Source: Legionellaceae bacterium
GTDB taxonomy: Bacteria; Pseudomonadota; Gammaproteobacteria; Legionellales; Legionellaceae
Assembly: GCA_029210085.1 (NCBI GenBank)
Contig: JARGPP010000028.1
Location: 1-64,000, forward strand
Reading direction: 5' to 3'
DNA: 64,000 nt
Shown here piece by piece: positions 27,921 to 39,180 of this stretch (positions are counted from its first letter, which is position 1; each line of letters begins with the position of its first letter). The translations under genes and the position numbers were made by a program. The notes under the pieces were generated by a model. The model was not told the origin of the DNA. It saw only the letters and a list, made by a program, of their open reading frames with translations, and ran no database searches.

Positions 27921-28030
27921 TGTTAAAAAATCTATTTAAGTCCAATACAAGACCACACTGTACTCAATAAATCACTAAAATTCAAATTTAACACCAATTA
28001 TGTATCATAATAAAATAAATAGATCTTAAT

Positions 28031-28705
28031 TTACTCTTTTACAGAGGAAGAGCCCTCCTCAACACACACCTCGTAATAGTTAACACCTAACTTAATACGA
28101 TTGCGTTCATTTTTCTTACGCCATGCATTGGTATCTCGAAGCGAGTACACGCACCCACAATATTCTTGTTTATAAAATGCTTCACGCTTTGCAATTTCAT
28201 ACATCCGTGCAGCCCCTCCTCCCTTTCGCCAATTATACGTCCAATAAGTGATATCTTCATAACGATTTGCCGCACGCACACCCGAATCATTAATCTGATT
28301 CATATCTTTCCAACGTGATATGCCGAGCGAACTGCTGATAACAGGAAAGCCATGCTCATGCGCATACAATGCCGTACGCTCAAAGCGCATATCAAAACAT
28401 GCGGTACAACGCTTACCTCGCTCAGGCTCCCACTCAAGGCCCTTAACCCGTTCAAACCAATTATCTTTATCGTAATCGGCATCAATTAATTCAATATTGT
28501 GTTTTTCAGCAAACTTAATATTTTCTTGCTTTCGAATTTCGTACTCTTGCACAGGATGAATATTCGGGTTGTAAAAAAAGATGGCAAACTCAATATCTGA
28601 AGCCAATAAAGCTTCCATCACTTCGCCTGAGCATGGCGCACAACACGAGTGTAATAAAAGCTTATTTTTGCCATTAGGCAATTCTAAAATAGGTCTCTCA
28701 AGCAT
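28031..28705 (-). CDS. queH: Epoxyqueuosine reductase QueH
   Basis: QueH (DUF208) reduces epoxyqueuosine to queuosine at tRNA position 34 and replaces the unrelated QueG in many bacteria. The 224-residue protein has the cysteine pattern of the family: [10 protein letters not shown] at 19-28, [15 protein letters not shown] in the middle and [12 protein letters not shown] near the C-terminus, which bind an iron-sulfur cluster and a second metal. It ends the orn-queH run on the minus strand, 10 bp after orn. With queE at 8739 it marks queuosine modification in this organism. Confidence 0.93.
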   Translation of the reverse strand: MLERPILELPNGKNKLLLHSCCAPCSGEVMEALLASDIEFAIFFYNPNIHPVQEYEIRKQENIKFAEKHNIELIDADYDKDNWFERVKGLEWEPERGKRCTACFDMRFERTALYAHEHGFPVISSSLGISRWKDMNQINDSGVRAANRYEDITYWTYNWRKGGGAARMYEIAKREAFYKQEYCGCVYSLRDTNAWRKKNERNRIKLGVNYYEVCVEEGSSSVKE

Positions 28706-28715
28706 AATCTACCCC

Positions 28716-29264
28716 TCACTCAGGCAATCGAATAAAATGCTCACGGTAATAAGCAAGCTCTTCAATCGAATCTTTAATATCTTCAAGCGCTAAATGCTTC
28801 GATTGTTTTTGAAAGCCTTGGGGTAAATCTGGCACCCAACGCCTTGCTAATTCTTTTAAAGTGCTGACATCAATGTGTCGATAATGAAAAAAAGCTGCAA
28901 GTTCTGGCATATACCGACATAAAAAACGTCGGTCCTGACAAATCGTATTTCCACACATTGGAGAAACACCTTTATCTAAATATTTCATTAAAAATGCTAG
29001 TGTTTGTGCTTCAGCTTCACTTTCTGTCACTTGACTCACTTGAACACGATTGATCAGACCCGATTTTCCATGCTGTTTTGTATTCCAATCATCCATCGCA
29101 CTAAGGCGCGCATCAGATTGATGAATCGCCAAAACAGGCCCTTCTTCTAAAATATTTAAATCTTTGTCTGTTACAATGGTCGCAATTTCAATAATTCTAT
29201 CAAGCTCAGGAGAAAGTCCTGTCATCTCCAAGTCAATCCAAATTAAATGTTGTTTATTTTTCAT
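28716..29264 (-). CDS. orn: Oligoribonuclease
   Basis: Orn is the 3'-5' exoribonuclease that finishes degradation of 2-5-nt RNAs and pGpG. The 182-residue protein has the DEDDh exonuclease pattern: [14 protein letters not shown] with Asp11 and Glu13, [30 protein letters not shown], and the late AL.DI.DSIEEL segment with the last Asp. The start overlaps the cca stop by 4 bp. Confidence 0.96.
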   Translation of the reverse strand: MKNKQHLIWIDLEMTGLSPELDRIIEIATIVTDKDLNILEEGPVLAIHQSDARLSAMDDWNTKQHGKSGLINRVQVSQVTESEAEAQTLAFLMKYLDKGVSPMCGNTICQDRRFLCRYMPELAAFFHYRHIDVSTLKELARRWVPDLPQGFQKQSKHLALEDIKDSIEELAYYREHFIRLPE

Positions 29265-30364
29265 GATTTATCCAGTGTTAATAAATATGTATGAACAGCG
29301 GCTACACGACGTTCATGCAGCGCTTCTTTCATAGCAGCGCCCTGATGCCCTTCGGCCACCAGTACGCCAATATCTACAGACTTAGACGCTTTTAACGCTT
29401 CTAACCACATATTTTGCACGATCGTACGCGGTTCACACACAGTTAACAAGTCTAAAAATCGCTCAGGTTTTCGAAAAGCATCCACACTCTCAAGCACAAT
29501 AACCACTGATTTTGCATCTTGCTTAATTTGTGTCGGTTTCAAGGTATCAAACACAACTGAAAGCTCAGCTAATACGCGATATGTATTAGGCACTCGGAGC
29601 CTACGACTCAATGCTTCAATCGGCTTTTTATGACCCAAACCACTCATAAAAGCGGCAAACCGAACAGCCGGTTGCTTTGAGCGTCGCGCTACTTCTGAAA
29701 GCTTCTTCAGCATGTCTTCAAGATGGACGGCTTCTAATTCAGGAAAAATGTGTAACAATGCACCTGAGGTTTGTAGCACTTGAATAAATACTGCTGGATT
29801 TTTTGTCTCTAAACTTTTTTGCCATTCCTGCCAAACGCGTTCTGCTACCAAATGGCGTAACTCACCCTGTTGCACCATACGATGAACAAGTGCCCATGTT
29901 TCTTCTGCTACGCTAAATCCTAAATCATAAAAACGCGCTGCAAACCGCGCAAGGCGTAATACACGAACTGGATCTTCAACAAATGCAGGGGACACATGTC
30001 GCAATTTTTTAGCTTTCACATCACGTACCCCATGGTAGGGATCAATCAGCTCACCCGCATCATCTTTAGCGATAGCATTAATCGTTAGGTCACGGCGCGC
30101 TAAATCTTCTTCAAGTGTCACACTTGGGTTCACATCACAGACAAAGCCATGATAACCCGAACCAGCCTTACGTTCAGTACGGGCAAGTGCATATTCTTCT
30201 TTAGTTTTAGGATGTAAGAAAACAGGGAAATCACGACCCACTTGCTGATAACCAAGCTTTAATAAAGCATCTGGCGTACTCCCCACCACAACCCAATCTC
30301 TCTCGTGAATGTCCTGCCCAAGTAACCCATCACGAACCGCTCCCCCAACCAAGTAGACCCTCAT
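29261..30364 (-). CDS. cca: CCA-adding tRNA nucleotidyltransferase, HD motif lost
   Basis: This enzyme repairs or adds the 3' CCA of tRNAs. The nucleotidyltransferase head is well kept: [11 protein letters not shown] (6-16), HERDWVVVG with the metal-binding carboxylates, [25 protein letters not shown] and the [11 protein letters not shown] neck. At 367 residues it is about 45 shorter than the E. coli enzyme. Where E. coli has the phosphohydrolase LCHDLGKG, this protein reads FMSGLGHK, and nearby His-rich segments are missing, so the 2',3'-cyclic phosphodiesterase/phosphatase activities are probably lost. orn overlaps its 3' end by 4 bp. Confidence 0.93.
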   Translation of the reverse strand: MRVYLVGGAVRDGLLGQDIHERDWVVVGSTPDALLKLGYQQVGRDFPVFLHPKTKEEYALARTERKAGSGYHGFVCDVNPSVTLEEDLARRDLTINAIAKDDAGELIDPYHGVRDVKAKKLRHVSPAFVEDPVRVLRLARFAARFYDLGFSVAEETWALVHRMVQQGELRHLVAERVWQEWQKSLETKNPAVFIQVLQTSGALLHIFPELEAVHLEDMLKKLSEVARRSKQPAVRFAAFMSGLGHKKPIEALSRRLRVPNTYRVLAELSVVFDTLKPTQIKQDAKSVVIVLESVDAFRKPERFLDLLTVCEPRTIVQNMWLEALKASKSVDIGVLVAEGHQGAAMKEALHERRVAAVHTYLLTLDKS

Positions 30365-30420
30365 GACTTTCCTTAATCTATCAATACGATATCCAACAAT
30401 ACGTCGTTTATTCTAATTGA

Positions 30421-30449
30421 TTTAACAAGCGACTAAAAAAACGTATAAT
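30421..30449 (+). promoter_or_regulatory. Sigma-70 promoter before the orphan gene at 30479
   Basis: A perfect TATAAT at 30444-30449 has TTTAAC 17 bp upstream at 30421-30426 (3 of 6 matches to the -35 consensus). It lies 30 bp before the ATG at 30479. Confidence 0.55.
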
Positions 30450-30478
30450 TGCGCAAAATTTTAATTGGAGCCTACCTC

Positions 30479-31297
30479 ATGAAAATACATATCACAATAT
30501 ATGGCACTGTCTATCCAAATCATCAGTTTTTTTATGCTTATCTTTGTGAAGCCGTTCAAAAAAATTATATATCGCCTGATGATGATGATATCGCAACTGA
30601 CAAGCTCCCAACAGAAGATTTTGAGTTACACCGTGTCATTATCATTGATATTCATGAAGAGCTACAAACCCCATATCTACACGCCTTAAGTCAGTATTTA
30701 AATCAACATTACAACAAAACCATGCTGCTCGATGAAGATTTACCAACCATTCATGAGCATATTCTAAATCACGTATATGATGAAGTGGCTAACATCCGTG
30801 CTCTCATTTATCATTTTTACTCAGAAAACTTTACCACCCACTCATCTCAGTCACCTCAACAGCTTTTACCTCTTCAACCATCCACCTCTATGGTGCGTGA
30901 CAAAGCAAATGATTTTTTACGCCAATCATTAATCCCTCAAATAAAAAGCTTAGTGGCTATTCATGAAGTGCGTAGCCCTACACACAACCAACTGTCTCTT
31001 TTCCAACCCACTCAATCTGGGCTAGCAGCTCAATTCATTCACGGCATTTCAGAAGGCTTTTATTACTATTTAAATCCCAAAGACACTTTCAGTACACAAG
31101 AACACCTTAATAAGTCCCGTGCAATCACCCAATACCTTGATACCCTGCTTCATTCACCTCACCTGCCTCGCAACACAAAACTGGCCGACATTATTTTGAC
31201 ACTACACACCTTTGGCAGGCAACTCGAAAACGCTTATCAAAATCAATTGAACAAAGAACTCGATGCAACACAGCAAATCATGAATAGCTTAGGTTAA
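30479..31297 (+). CDS. Orphan protein
   Basis: A 272-residue protein I do not recognise. It starts MKIHITIYGTVYPNHQFFYAYL, has an acidic stretch around SPDDDDIA, a predicted helix-rich C-terminal half and no signal peptide or membrane segment. An ATG at 30479 with TTGGAG upstream is chosen over the longer frame from 30449, which would place the -10 box within the gene. The gene has its own promoter and stands alone between cca and mnmC; its 3' end overlaps the mnmC stop by 9 bp. It could be an effector or a lineage-specific cytoplasmic protein; nothing decides. Confidence 0.65.
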   Translation: MKIHITIYGTVYPNHQFFYAYLCEAVQKNYISPDDDDIATDKLPTEDFELHRVIIIDIHEELQTPYLHALSQYLNQHYNKTMLLDEDLPTIHEHILNHVYDEVANIRALIYHFYSENFTTHSSQSPQQLLPLQPSTSMVRDKANDFLRQSLIPQIKSLVAIHEVRSPTHNQLSLFQPTQSGLAAQFIHGISEGFYYYLNPKDTFSTQEHLNKSRAITQYLDTLLHSPHLPRNTKLADIILTLHTFGRQLENAYQNQLNKELDATQQIMNSLG

Positions 31298-33283
31298 AAG
31301 TACACCTTGCTTGATTTGCTTGACCAAAAAACGAGCCGGCGCAATGCTTTCTACCGTAGATAGCGATAGCAATGCTGGCTCATGACAAATCACCGATGCC
31401 AAATATTCTGCTGCCAGCGGCACGCTAGTTAAACCACGTGAGCCAAATCCTGCACATATGTATAATCCTGGATAGTACACACCCGGTTTTTCAATCAATC
31501 GCCCACCATCTTTCGATAAACCTGAAAACTGCGATTGAAATGCTAATATATCCGGCACAGGTCCAACTAAAGGTAAATAATCAGGTGTTTTTGCACGAAT
31601 ATTCGCCCAACTTGTGACACTTCTAGGTGACCACATATCCTGAGTCGGTAGTGTAGATAATTTGGCTATATTCTCTTGATTATCTTGCTCATCAATCATC
31701 ATATGCAACTTATCACCATGATAACTTGCCCCTATCCAATGCACATCTTTATCTGCCGGCAACACATGCCCTAAGCCACAAAGCGGTAGCTTCAATGGTT
31801 TAGTATTAACAGTACTTTCTATTGCCGTCATCTGCCCCCTAAACTGCTCAAGAGGCAAACTTTTTGTTTCTCGAAAATCGGTTGCATTGCCTCCATTGGC
31901 AAGCACCACAACTGGTGCATTAACTCCGGACAAGCACCACTCTCCTTGCTCATACACCAACTTATCTACGGTTATATTAGGCTGCCAGGTAATACCGGAT
32001 TTATTCACTAAAAACTCACACAAAATACGTGAATCAATCCAACCTGCATCGGGTACAAACAGTGCCTCCGCATTAATCGGCATACCCGCTAATTGTGATG
32101 CAGTGGTTTTATCAACTAACTCACCCAATGCTGGATAAATATTCAACCAGTTTTTCAACGATTTTTCTTTAAATACAAACTGTAACAACCCCTTTAATTC
32201 ACCACGAATCATGTCTGCTTTGAGTAAATGAGCATAAGTGCGTGTTGCAAATAAAAAAGCATGTAACATCCAAGTGCTTAGAGGCGAAGCATAACCTGAC
32301 AAATGAGGATAAAGAACGGCTTGCTTAATGCCTGATGCCCCAGCACCCACTGTGGGCGCCGCATCTAATAGCGTAACCTGCCAACCACGGGCCACAAGAG
32401 CACGTGCCGTAAAACAACCGGCCAATCCCGCACCCACTACAATGGCTCGCTTCTTTGAATTTTTTCTCGGCAAAGCACTCGCCCATGGTGTATGTGGTTT
32501 AATCGCTGAGATAAACGGCTCTTTATTTGCTTTAAATACACCACAAAGACAGTGCTTTTTTTTCCCAAAACCTTGTCGCTTAGATACAATAAACCCTGCT
32601 GCTTCTAAACCACGCCGTACATCGCCTGCTACTGAAAAAGTAGCTGCCGTTGTACCTGAGCGTGACAAAAGCCCTATTGTATTCAGTAACTCAATAGACC
32701 ATAGCTCAGCATTTTTAGCCGGTGTAAAACCATCTAAAAACCAAGCATCCACTTGCCAAGGTCTTAAGGCAGCTTCAAGTGCTGTCTTACCAGAGATTAG
32801 CAGTGACTGAAACTGGTTGAACGCATCTCCAAGCATGAGGTTCAATGTAATACGCCCACCATCCAATAAAAGTGTGTGCATGCCAGGGGTTAACGTAGGA
32901 TAAGCATTCATCAATAAATTTGCTTCACGAGCCAGTTTAGGCCATAAGCTTAAACTCTTACCTAAATCTTGAGGCGTTAATGGGTGTTTTTCAGCAGAAT
33001 AAATAACCAGTTTTGCACCTTTTGGTGCATGCACTAAAAACAACTGCCAAGCAAGCAAGCAATTTAAGCCCGTTCCAAACCCAAGCTCACCGATCACCAA
33101 TATATCGGTTTCATTGAGTGCTTGATAACGCGCAATCAGATCATTTCCATCTATATACACATGCTGAGATTCTTCAAGCCCATGCTCAATTGAAAAATAA
33201 ATATCATCAAATTGACTCGCATAAGGCATACCCTCACGCCATGTTACGACAGCTGGCTGAATCACTTCAAATGGCTTACTCAC
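31289..33283 (-). CDS. mnmC: Bifunctional tRNA mnm5s2U34 enzyme MnmC
   Basis: MnmC finishes the wobble modification mnm5s2U34 in Lys, Glu and Gln tRNAs. The 664-residue protein has both halves: an N-terminal SAM methyltransferase (ILVIGELGFGTGLNCL at about 60-75; WQVDAWFLDGFTPAKNAELWS; FGKKKHCLCG) and a C-terminal FAD oxidoreductase (AIVVGAGLAGCFTARALVARGW at about 280-301; ending YICAGFGSRGLTSVPLAAEYLA). No frameshift is visible. It converges with the orphan gene at 30479, overlapping by 9 bp. Confidence 0.96.
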   Translation of the reverse strand: MSKPFEVIQPAVVTWREGMPYASQFDDIYFSIEHGLEESQHVYIDGNDLIARYQALNETDILVIGELGFGTGLNCLLAWQLFLVHAPKGAKLVIYSAEKHPLTPQDLGKSLSLWPKLAREANLLMNAYPTLTPGMHTLLLDGGRITLNLMLGDAFNQFQSLLISGKTALEAALRPWQVDAWFLDGFTPAKNAELWSIELLNTIGLLSRSGTTAATFSVAGDVRRGLEAAGFIVSKRQGFGKKKHCLCGVFKANKEPFISAIKPHTPWASALPRKNSKKRAIVVGAGLAGCFTARALVARGWQVTLLDAAPTVGAGASGIKQAVLYPHLSGYASPLSTWMLHAFLFATRTYAHLLKADMIRGELKGLLQFVFKEKSLKNWLNIYPALGELVDKTTASQLAGMPINAEALFVPDAGWIDSRILCEFLVNKSGITWQPNITVDKLVYEQGEWCLSGVNAPVVVLANGGNATDFRETKSLPLEQFRGQMTAIESTVNTKPLKLPLCGLGHVLPADKDVHWIGASYHGDKLHMMIDEQDNQENIAKLSTLPTQDMWSPRSVTSWANIRAKTPDYLPLVGPVPDILAFQSQFSGLSKDGGRLIEKPGVYYPGLYICAGFGSRGLTSVPLAAEYLASVICHEPALLSLSTVESIAPARFLVKQIKQGVLLT

Positions 33284-33389
33284 ATTAAGTCTCTTTTTAT
33301 GTTTGCCTTAAAATAACGCAAACTAACTTATATTGATCTACTATTACACTTAAAGATTTTATTTTATTCTTGTTGAGGAAGGGGAAAGC

Positions 33390-34622
33390 ATGAAAGTCAA
33401 ACTCATTTGGATACTCTCCATCACTTTAAGTTTGTTTATGATCTCATCAGAAGGACAAGAGCGTGTTCAGCCTAAAAAAGAACCTTCTCGCATCGCAAAA
33501 CTCATGTCAATTATTTCACCCAAACGCTGTGAAAAACAACCCATGCGCTCCCTAACATCTATTCAAAAAATGCTTGAAGAAAAATCAGTAGGCATGAGTC
33601 CCGTTGTTATTAGTAAAACCATTACCACTTTAAAATGTGCACAATCAAGACATACCAATCATCACCATATTCTCACCGTCATTGATTATTCATTACCTTC
33701 AAACCAAAAGCGACTATGGGTTTTTGACTTACGAGAAAATAAAATGCTCTTTCATACGTATGTATCACACGGGATAACATCTGGAACATTATTAACCAAC
33801 CAATTTTCTAATAAACACAATAGCAAAGCAAGTAGCATTGGCGTTTATAGAACCGATCAATCTTATTACGGTCGGCATGGGCTCTCTCTCAGATTAACAG
33901 GCCTTGAACCAGGCTTTAACGACCATGCATCGGGTCGTGCTGTTGTCATGCATTCAGCTTGGTACGTCAATGAGGCTTTCATCAGTAAATATGGTCGACC
34001 AGGTCGAAGTTGGGGCTGTCCTGCCATTTCAAAAGACATCAAAAAACCACTCATTACGGCCATTAAAAACAATGGCTTATTAGTCATTTATTATCCTGGC
34101 GAAAAATGGGTAAAAAACTCAAGATACCTTAATTGCGGTCATTACTCAGCCATGCCACAAGGTAACTTAGTTAAAACAGCGCTACAAAAACCAACCAAAG
34201 AGCACACTGACATTCTTTTTATTGAAAAAAACAAAAACAATAAACGAGAAAAAAACGAACCTATTGTTGTGATGTCTGCTGATAACTATTTAAAGACGTT
34301 TCAAACCAAAGTACCATTACTGCGCATGCTTCGATGCCAAATCAATGATTCAGAGTATGTGGCCTTAAGTGATGCTGAGTTTGAAACACTCGCCGCCGCA
34401 ACAGCAGTGGATAATAATGCATTCAAAGATGTCTTTTTTGTAATTCCAGAAGTTAAAAATATACGCGGCTATTATAAAACCGAGATGAAATTTGTTCATC
34501 TGGGAAAAATACAAGCGGTGAGTATTCACCCCAACTCAAACAAATACACCGTTACTTTTGATAAAAGTCCACCTGCACAACTTAAAACAACGCATCGATT
34601 TATCAGGTGGTTAGGATTATAA
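33390..34622 (+). CDS. L,D-transpeptidase-domain protein (YkuD_2 type)
   Basis: A 410-residue exported protein with an N-terminal hydrophobic signal (LIWILSITLSLFMISSEG). The middle (about 125-245) is the murein L,D-transpeptidase catalytic-domain family: YVSHGITSGTLLTNQFSN, GRHGLSLRLTGLEPGFND, the His of VMHSAWYV and the active-site Cys in GRSWGCPAIS. It probably modifies or cross-links peptidoglycan. The C-terminal 150 residues are not recognised and are Lys-rich and predicted soluble. GAGGAAGGGGAAAG precedes the ATG. Confidence 0.86.
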   Translation: MKVKLIWILSITLSLFMISSEGQERVQPKKEPSRIAKLMSIISPKRCEKQPMRSLTSIQKMLEEKSVGMSPVVISKTITTLKCAQSRHTNHHHILTVIDYSLPSNQKRLWVFDLRENKMLFHTYVSHGITSGTLLTNQFSNKHNSKASSIGVYRTDQSYYGRHGLSLRLTGLEPGFNDHASGRAVVMHSAWYVNEAFISKYGRPGRSWGCPAISKDIKKPLITAIKNNGLLVIYYPGEKWVKNSRYLNCGHYSAMPQGNLVKTALQKPTKEHTDILFIEKNKNNKREKNEPIVVMSADNYLKTFQTKVPLLRMLRCQINDSEYVALSDAEFETLAAATAVDNNAFKDVFFVIPEVKNIRGYYKTEMKFVHLGKIQAVSIHPNSNKYTVTFDKSPPAQLKTTHRFIRWLGL

Positions 34623-34764
34623 TTCTTCATTTGAAATCGCATTGATATCAATTAGGAGGAGGTATTTTTGAGCCTCTCGATGCTGACCGAAAAAATAACA
34701 AACAACTCAGGAAAAGCAGCCCTGCAAAAAACTTTCTATCCAATATCAAACTTATGAAGCATGA

Positions 34765-34816
34765 CTCTTTGGGGCAAAAGGCAACGCCTGAACCCCAAAG
34801 TCGCTCGGAGCGATTA
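34765..34816 (-). repeat. Two adjacent inverted repeats after the RND operon
   Basis: CTTTGGGG and CCCCAAAG form an 8-bp stem enclosing a smaller AGGC/GCCT hairpin, and TCGCTC/GAGCGA forms a second stem overlapping the end of the RND gene. They lie just after the RND stop on the minus strand. No T-run follows, so they may terminate transcription with Rho or protect the 3' end rather than act as an intrinsic terminator. Confidence 0.4.
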
Positions 34817-37800
34817 AGCTGAAACTTTTGCTGCTTTGGGATACTTTTTAGGCTGAAGCTTTTCTTGCCACGTTTGTAACATCACATAAAATGCAGGTAC
34901 AAAAACAACAGCAAGACAGGTTGATGCAAGCATACCGCTACTAACCGCAATACCAATTGAACGCCTTGCATTTGCTCCTGCCCCACTGGCAAAAACAAGC
35001 GGCATCATTCCTAAAATAAAAGCAAACGATGTCATTAAGATAGGGCGAAATCTTTTTTTAGCGCCAATTAAAGCTGCATCAATAATAGATTGACCGTGAA
35101 TTTCGCGCTCTTCCCTTGCGACTTCAACAATCAAAATCGCATTCTTTGCTGCAAGTGCAATCAGCAGCAAAATACCAATTTGCGTATACATATTATTTGA
35201 AATTTTTAAAATAAGCAGTACTGAAACCGTTCCAACCAGTGCTAATGGCACACTAAAAATGACGGCAAATGACGTAATCCAATTTTCATATTGACCCGCT
35301 AAAATTAAATAAACCAATATTAATGAAAGTACAAAAATATAATAGCTCATATTGCCTGCAATTTTTTCTTGGTAAGCAGTGCCTGTCCATTCAAATGACA
35401 TGCCTTTCGGTAAAATTTGTTTTGCTAACTTCTCGAGTACATCAATCGCTTGCCCCGAACTATATCCTTTGGCCGCCATGCCATAAATATTGCTTGAAGG
35501 ATATAAATTATACAATGAAATAATAGAAGGCCCAACTTCGGGATACATGTCGGTTAAGGTGCCTAAAGGAACCATCTCGTCTTTATTATTGCGCACATAA
35601 TAATTACGAACATCATCAATGGTCATTCTTGATTCAGCATCCGCCTGTACATAGACTTGAAACACTTGCCCAAATTTTGCAAAAAGATTCACAAACGACG
35701 AGCCTAAATACGTTTCGAGTGTGTTGGTTGCATCGCCTACATTCACCCCAAGTGATTCAGCTTTCTGTGTGTCAATCGGTGCTAAAAGTTGTGGTGCACT
35801 GGCCCTAAAAGAAGTCATCAAGTTTTCAAGCTCAGGCTGCTTTTCTGCATACTTCAACAGTTCATCCGTTGCATTTTGTAATTTCTGATAGTCAAAGCTG
35901 CCATCTTGCAATTCAACCTGCATCTGAAAACCGCCCGATAAGCCTAGTCCCTGAATAGGTGGCGGTACAACCACTAACACTTTTGCTTCCAGCGTTTTAT
36001 CTGCAATCGCTTTTAATTGTTCATAAAGCGTTTTTAAATCTGCATTTTTTCCTCGCTTAGACCAATCTTTAAAGACAATATAGATTGTTCCCCCATTTGA
36101 AAGTGTTGCATTATTATCAAGCAACGAAATACCATCAATATTAATAATATTTTCAACCGCTTGAATATCAGCAATCTCAGTGGTTAGTTTTTTAAGCAGT
36201 GATTTAGTCCGCTCTAAAGATGCACCATCAGGCAACTGGACATTGAGCATCATATAGCCTTGATCCTCAATAGGAACAAAACCTGCAGGAATACGAGTCA
36301 GCCCAATAATAGACAATAAAACCAGCCCAGAGCCCATTAAACAAACCTTGCCACTATGATGAATCATATGTTCAATATAGTGTCCGTAACGCTCCTCTAG
36401 TGGGTAATAAAAACGGTCAAACGTACGAAATACAATATTTTTCTCTTTTTTAGAGGTGACGGGCTGTAACCACATCGCACATTGCGTGGGTTTAAGACTC
36501 ATCGCATTAATTGCACTGATAAAAGCTGTTGCTGCAATCACCAACGCAAATTGTGCATACATAGCACCTGTTAAACCAGGAATAAAACCTGCAGGAACAA
36601 AAACGGCCATTAAAACCAAGGTAATACCAATAATAGGCCCCATCAGTTCGGACATAGCCAAAATAGATGCTTGCTTAGGCGTATTTTTTTGTTCTATTTT
36701 TTGAGTCACCCCCTCAACAATCACAATGGCATCATCAATCACAATACCAATTGCAAGTACCAGTGCAAATAATGTCAGCAAATTAATTGAATAACTCAAA
36801 ACAAGCATGGCAAAAAAAGCACCAATAATCGTCACAGGCACTGTTGTGGCCGGCACTAAAGTAGCACGCGTGTTTTGTAAAAATAATAAAATCACCAATA
36901 AAACAAGAAAACCGGCCTCATACAGCGTGTGATAGACCTCATTAATCGATGCATTCACAAATGTGGTGGTATCAAATGGGATACTATATTCAATCCCTGG
37001 GGGAAAGCTTTTTGCCATTTCAGAAACAGTTTCTCGTACCGCTTTGGCAACATCTAAAGCATTTGAGCCAGGAAGTTGATAAATTCCAATTGCAGCTGTT
37101 GGTTTATTGTTTAACGTGGCAAATTGATTATAACTAGAGGAACCTAACTCAACACGTCCTACATCACGAATTCGAATAATTTTAGCACTACGACTGCTGT
37201 TGCTGCTGTTCGTAATCTTTGCGGTTTGATTAGGATTGGTTGAGTCACTTTTAACGATAATATCTGCAAATTTTTCTGGATCGACAATTTGACCAGGCAC
37301 ATTGACTGTAAACTGATAAGCCTGCTTTCCTGTGTCAGGTGGCCCTCCAATTTGACCTGCAGAAATTTGTTTGTTTTGTTCATTAATCGCATTCAATACA
37401 TCACTGGGATTCAGTGAGTAAGCATACATTTTTTGAGGATCAAGCCATACGCGCATTGCGTAATTGCCAGCACCAAATATAGCCACATTTCCGACACCGG
37501 GCAGGCGTGCCAGTTCATTTTGCATATTAATGCTTGCATAATTATTTAAAAACAAACCATCAAATTCATTGTTTTTTGCTGTCAAAGTGACAAATTGTAA
37601 AATAGCAGTCGATTTTTTTTGTACCACAACACCTTGCTTTTGAACCGGATCAGGAAGCTGTGCCATTGCCGCCTGCACCCTACTTTGCACAAGCACCTGT
37701 GCAAAATTCATATCTGTTCCAATCTTAAACGTAATCACCAGAGTATAATTTCCACCATTCGTACTGGTAGACTGCATATACAACATATCGTCCACGCCAT

Positions 37801-38011
37801 TCACTTGTTTTTCTATGGGTAACGCAACCGTGTTAATCAGTGTTTTTGCATCCGCTCCAGGGTATGTTGTGGTCACTTGAATGGTAGGAGGCACAATTTC
37901 TGGATACTGTGAAATAGGCAGCACTTTCATGGCGATAAATCCCAAAAATACAATCACAATCGCAATTACATTGGATAATACCGGCCGTTCAATAAAGAAT
38001 TTAGAGATCAT
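34814..38011 (-). CDS. RND multidrug efflux transporter (AcrB/MexB-like, HAE1)
   Basis: A 1065-residue inner-membrane pump of the HAE1 family. It starts [18 protein letters not shown], has the proton-relay aspartates in [19 protein letters not shown], the lysine of [16 protein letters not shown] and the [18 protein letters not shown] motif; the RND duplication with two large periplasmic loops is clear. It is the last gene of an outer-membrane factor, adaptor, pump operon, overlapping the adaptor gene by 4 bp. Substrates are likely hydrophobic drugs or bile-like compounds; no regulator is adjacent. Confidence 0.95.
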   Translation of the reverse strand: MISKFFIERPVLSNVIAIVIVFLGFIAMKVLPISQYPEIVPPTIQVTTTYPGADAKTLINTVALPIEKQVNGVDDMLYMQSTSTNGGNYTLVITFKIGTDMNFAQVLVQSRVQAAMAQLPDPVQKQGVVVQKKSTAILQFVTLTAKNNEFDGLFLNNYASINMQNELARLPGVGNVAIFGAGNYAMRVWLDPQKMYAYSLNPSDVLNAINEQNKQISAGQIGGPPDTGKQAYQFTVNVPGQIVDPEKFADIIVKSDSTNPNQTAKITNSSNSSRSAKIIRIRDVGRVELGSSSYNQFATLNNKPTAAIGIYQLPGSNALDVAKAVRETVSEMAKSFPPGIEYSIPFDTTTFVNASINEVYHTLYEAGFLVLLVILLFLQNTRATLVPATTVPVTIIGAFFAMLVLSYSINLLTLFALVLAIGIVIDDAIVIVEGVTQKIEQKNTPKQASILAMSELMGPIIGITLVLMAVFVPAGFIPGLTGAMYAQFALVIAATAFISAINAMSLKPTQCAMWLQPVTSKKEKNIVFRTFDRFYYPLEERYGHYIEHMIHHSGKVCLMGSGLVLLSIIGLTRIPAGFVPIEDQGYMMLNVQLPDGASLERTKSLLKKLTTEIADIQAVENIINIDGISLLDNNATLSNGGTIYIVFKDWSKRGKNADLKTLYEQLKAIADKTLEAKVLVVVPPPIQGLGLSGGFQMQVELQDGSFDYQKLQNATDELLKYAEKQPELENLMTSFRASAPQLLAPIDTQKAESLGVNVGDATNTLETYLGSSFVNLFAKFGQVFQVYVQADAESRMTIDDVRNYYVRNNKDEMVPLGTLTDMYPEVGPSIISLYNLYPSSNIYGMAAKGYSSGQAIDVLEKLAKQILPKGMSFEWTGTAYQEKIAGNMSYYIFVLSLILVYLILAGQYENWITSFAVIFSVPLALVGTVSVLLILKISNNMYTQIGILLLIALAAKNAILIVEVAREEREIHGQSIIDAALIGAKKRFRPILMTSFAFILGMMPLVFASGAGANARRSIGIAVSSGMLASTCLAVVFVPAFYVMLQTWQEKLQPKKYPKAAKVSA

Positions 38012-39180
38012 TTTACTTTCTTCTCATCAAATATTGGATGGACTAAATGTCCTTCTGATGCGCTCTGAAGTCCGTTCACAATGACGTTATCGGTTGCTTG
38101 AATGCCACTGGATATCGCATGCATGCCTTTTTCAAGCGGACCAAGAACAACCCTTTTGAGTACAACACGATTATCTTTATCAACAATTAAAAGATAAGGT
38201 CCTGCTTGATCATATTGAATGGCCGTATCAGGCACTGTAAGCCGGGGCACAGGCGATTGAAGTGCTATTTTAATTTGAACAAATAGACCTGGCAGTAACA
38301 CCAATTCTTTGTTCGGTAATAATGCTCTAAATTCTAGCGTTCCGGTAGAAGCATTGAGTCCTGTATTAATAAAATCAAGCTTTCCTTTAAATTGATAATC
38401 TTTCCCCGTGGGGAGCTTAATTTCAACAGGCACTTGTTTAATCACTTTCTCATCAATATCTTGCTCTTTGATAGCAGCCCTTAGAAGAATTAAATCAATT
38501 TCATTTAAATTAAAATAAACATAAATAGGATTCAATTGTTCAATAGTCGCTAAAGTCGTTGCGACACCATGCCCCACTAAGTTGGCCTTATCCACTAAGT
38601 GTCTTCCAATACGCCCATCAAAGGGTGCTTTAATCTGTGTGTACGTATAATTAATTTTGGCAATCACTAAATTTTCTTTGGCTTTTTCAACTTCAGCGGT
38701 TGATTCATCACTTTTAGCCAGCCATTTCTCAACATTACTCAATGATGTTGCATTTTGCCGATACATTCTTTTTTGGCGTGCATATTCTAACTTGTCATAA
38801 GTATGCATCGCTATTTGTGCAGCAAGTTCAGCTTCTGCTTCTTTTAATTTAGCTAAGTAAGGCTCAGGTTCAATGACAAATAACGTGTCATTTTTCTTAA
38901 CAAATGTACCATCAATAAAATTGATTTCATCAAGATAACCTTCTACACGTGCAACCAAATCAACCGCATTAAATGCAACCGTATTACCTGTTTGAGTGAC
39001 ATATTCTGACATGGACTTTGAAACAGGCTGGTGAACCTGAACTGTAGGCAAAGGAATTTTAACCGTTCGATATTTTCCATTGTAATAATTAATGATATTA
39101 ATCATTAATAAAAGAATTAATATCATACGGGTTATGATTTTAAACTTTTCTGTTTTAACGAAATCCATTGTTATCACCAA
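38008..39180 (-). CDS. RND efflux periplasmic adaptor (AcrA-like)
   Basis: A 390-residue membrane-fusion protein. An N-terminal hydrophobic helix ([15 protein letters not shown]) replaces a lipobox, so it is anchored by the helix. The lipoyl half-motifs [15 protein letters not shown] and [22 protein letters not shown] flank a helical hairpin; the beta-barrel and membrane-proximal domains follow ([29 protein letters not shown]). It overlaps the outer-membrane factor gene by 7 bp and the pump gene by 4 bp. Confidence 0.93.
   Translation of the reverse strand: MVITMDFVKTEKFKIITRMILILLLMINIINYYNGKYRTVKIPLPTVQVHQPVSKSMSEYVTQTGNTVAFNAVDLVARVEGYLDEINFIDGTFVKKNDTLFVIEPEPYLAKLKEAEAELAAQIAMHTYDKLEYARQKRMYRQNATSLSNVEKWLAKSDESTAEVEKAKENLVIAKINYTYTQIKAPFDGRIGRHLVDKANLVGHGVATTLATIEQLNPIYVYFNLNEIDLILLRAAIKEQDIDEKVIKQVPVEIKLPTGKDYQFKGKLDFINTGLNASTGTLEFRALLPNKELVLLPGLFVQIKIALQSPVPRLTVPDTAIQYDQAGPYLLIVDKDNRVVLKRVVLGPLEKGMHAISSGIQATDNVIVNGLQSASEGHLVHPIFDEKKVK

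Noticed and set aside
34765..34816. Intrinsic terminator after the RND operon
   Set aside because: Stems are good but no T-run follows on the minus strand; listed only as inverted repeats.
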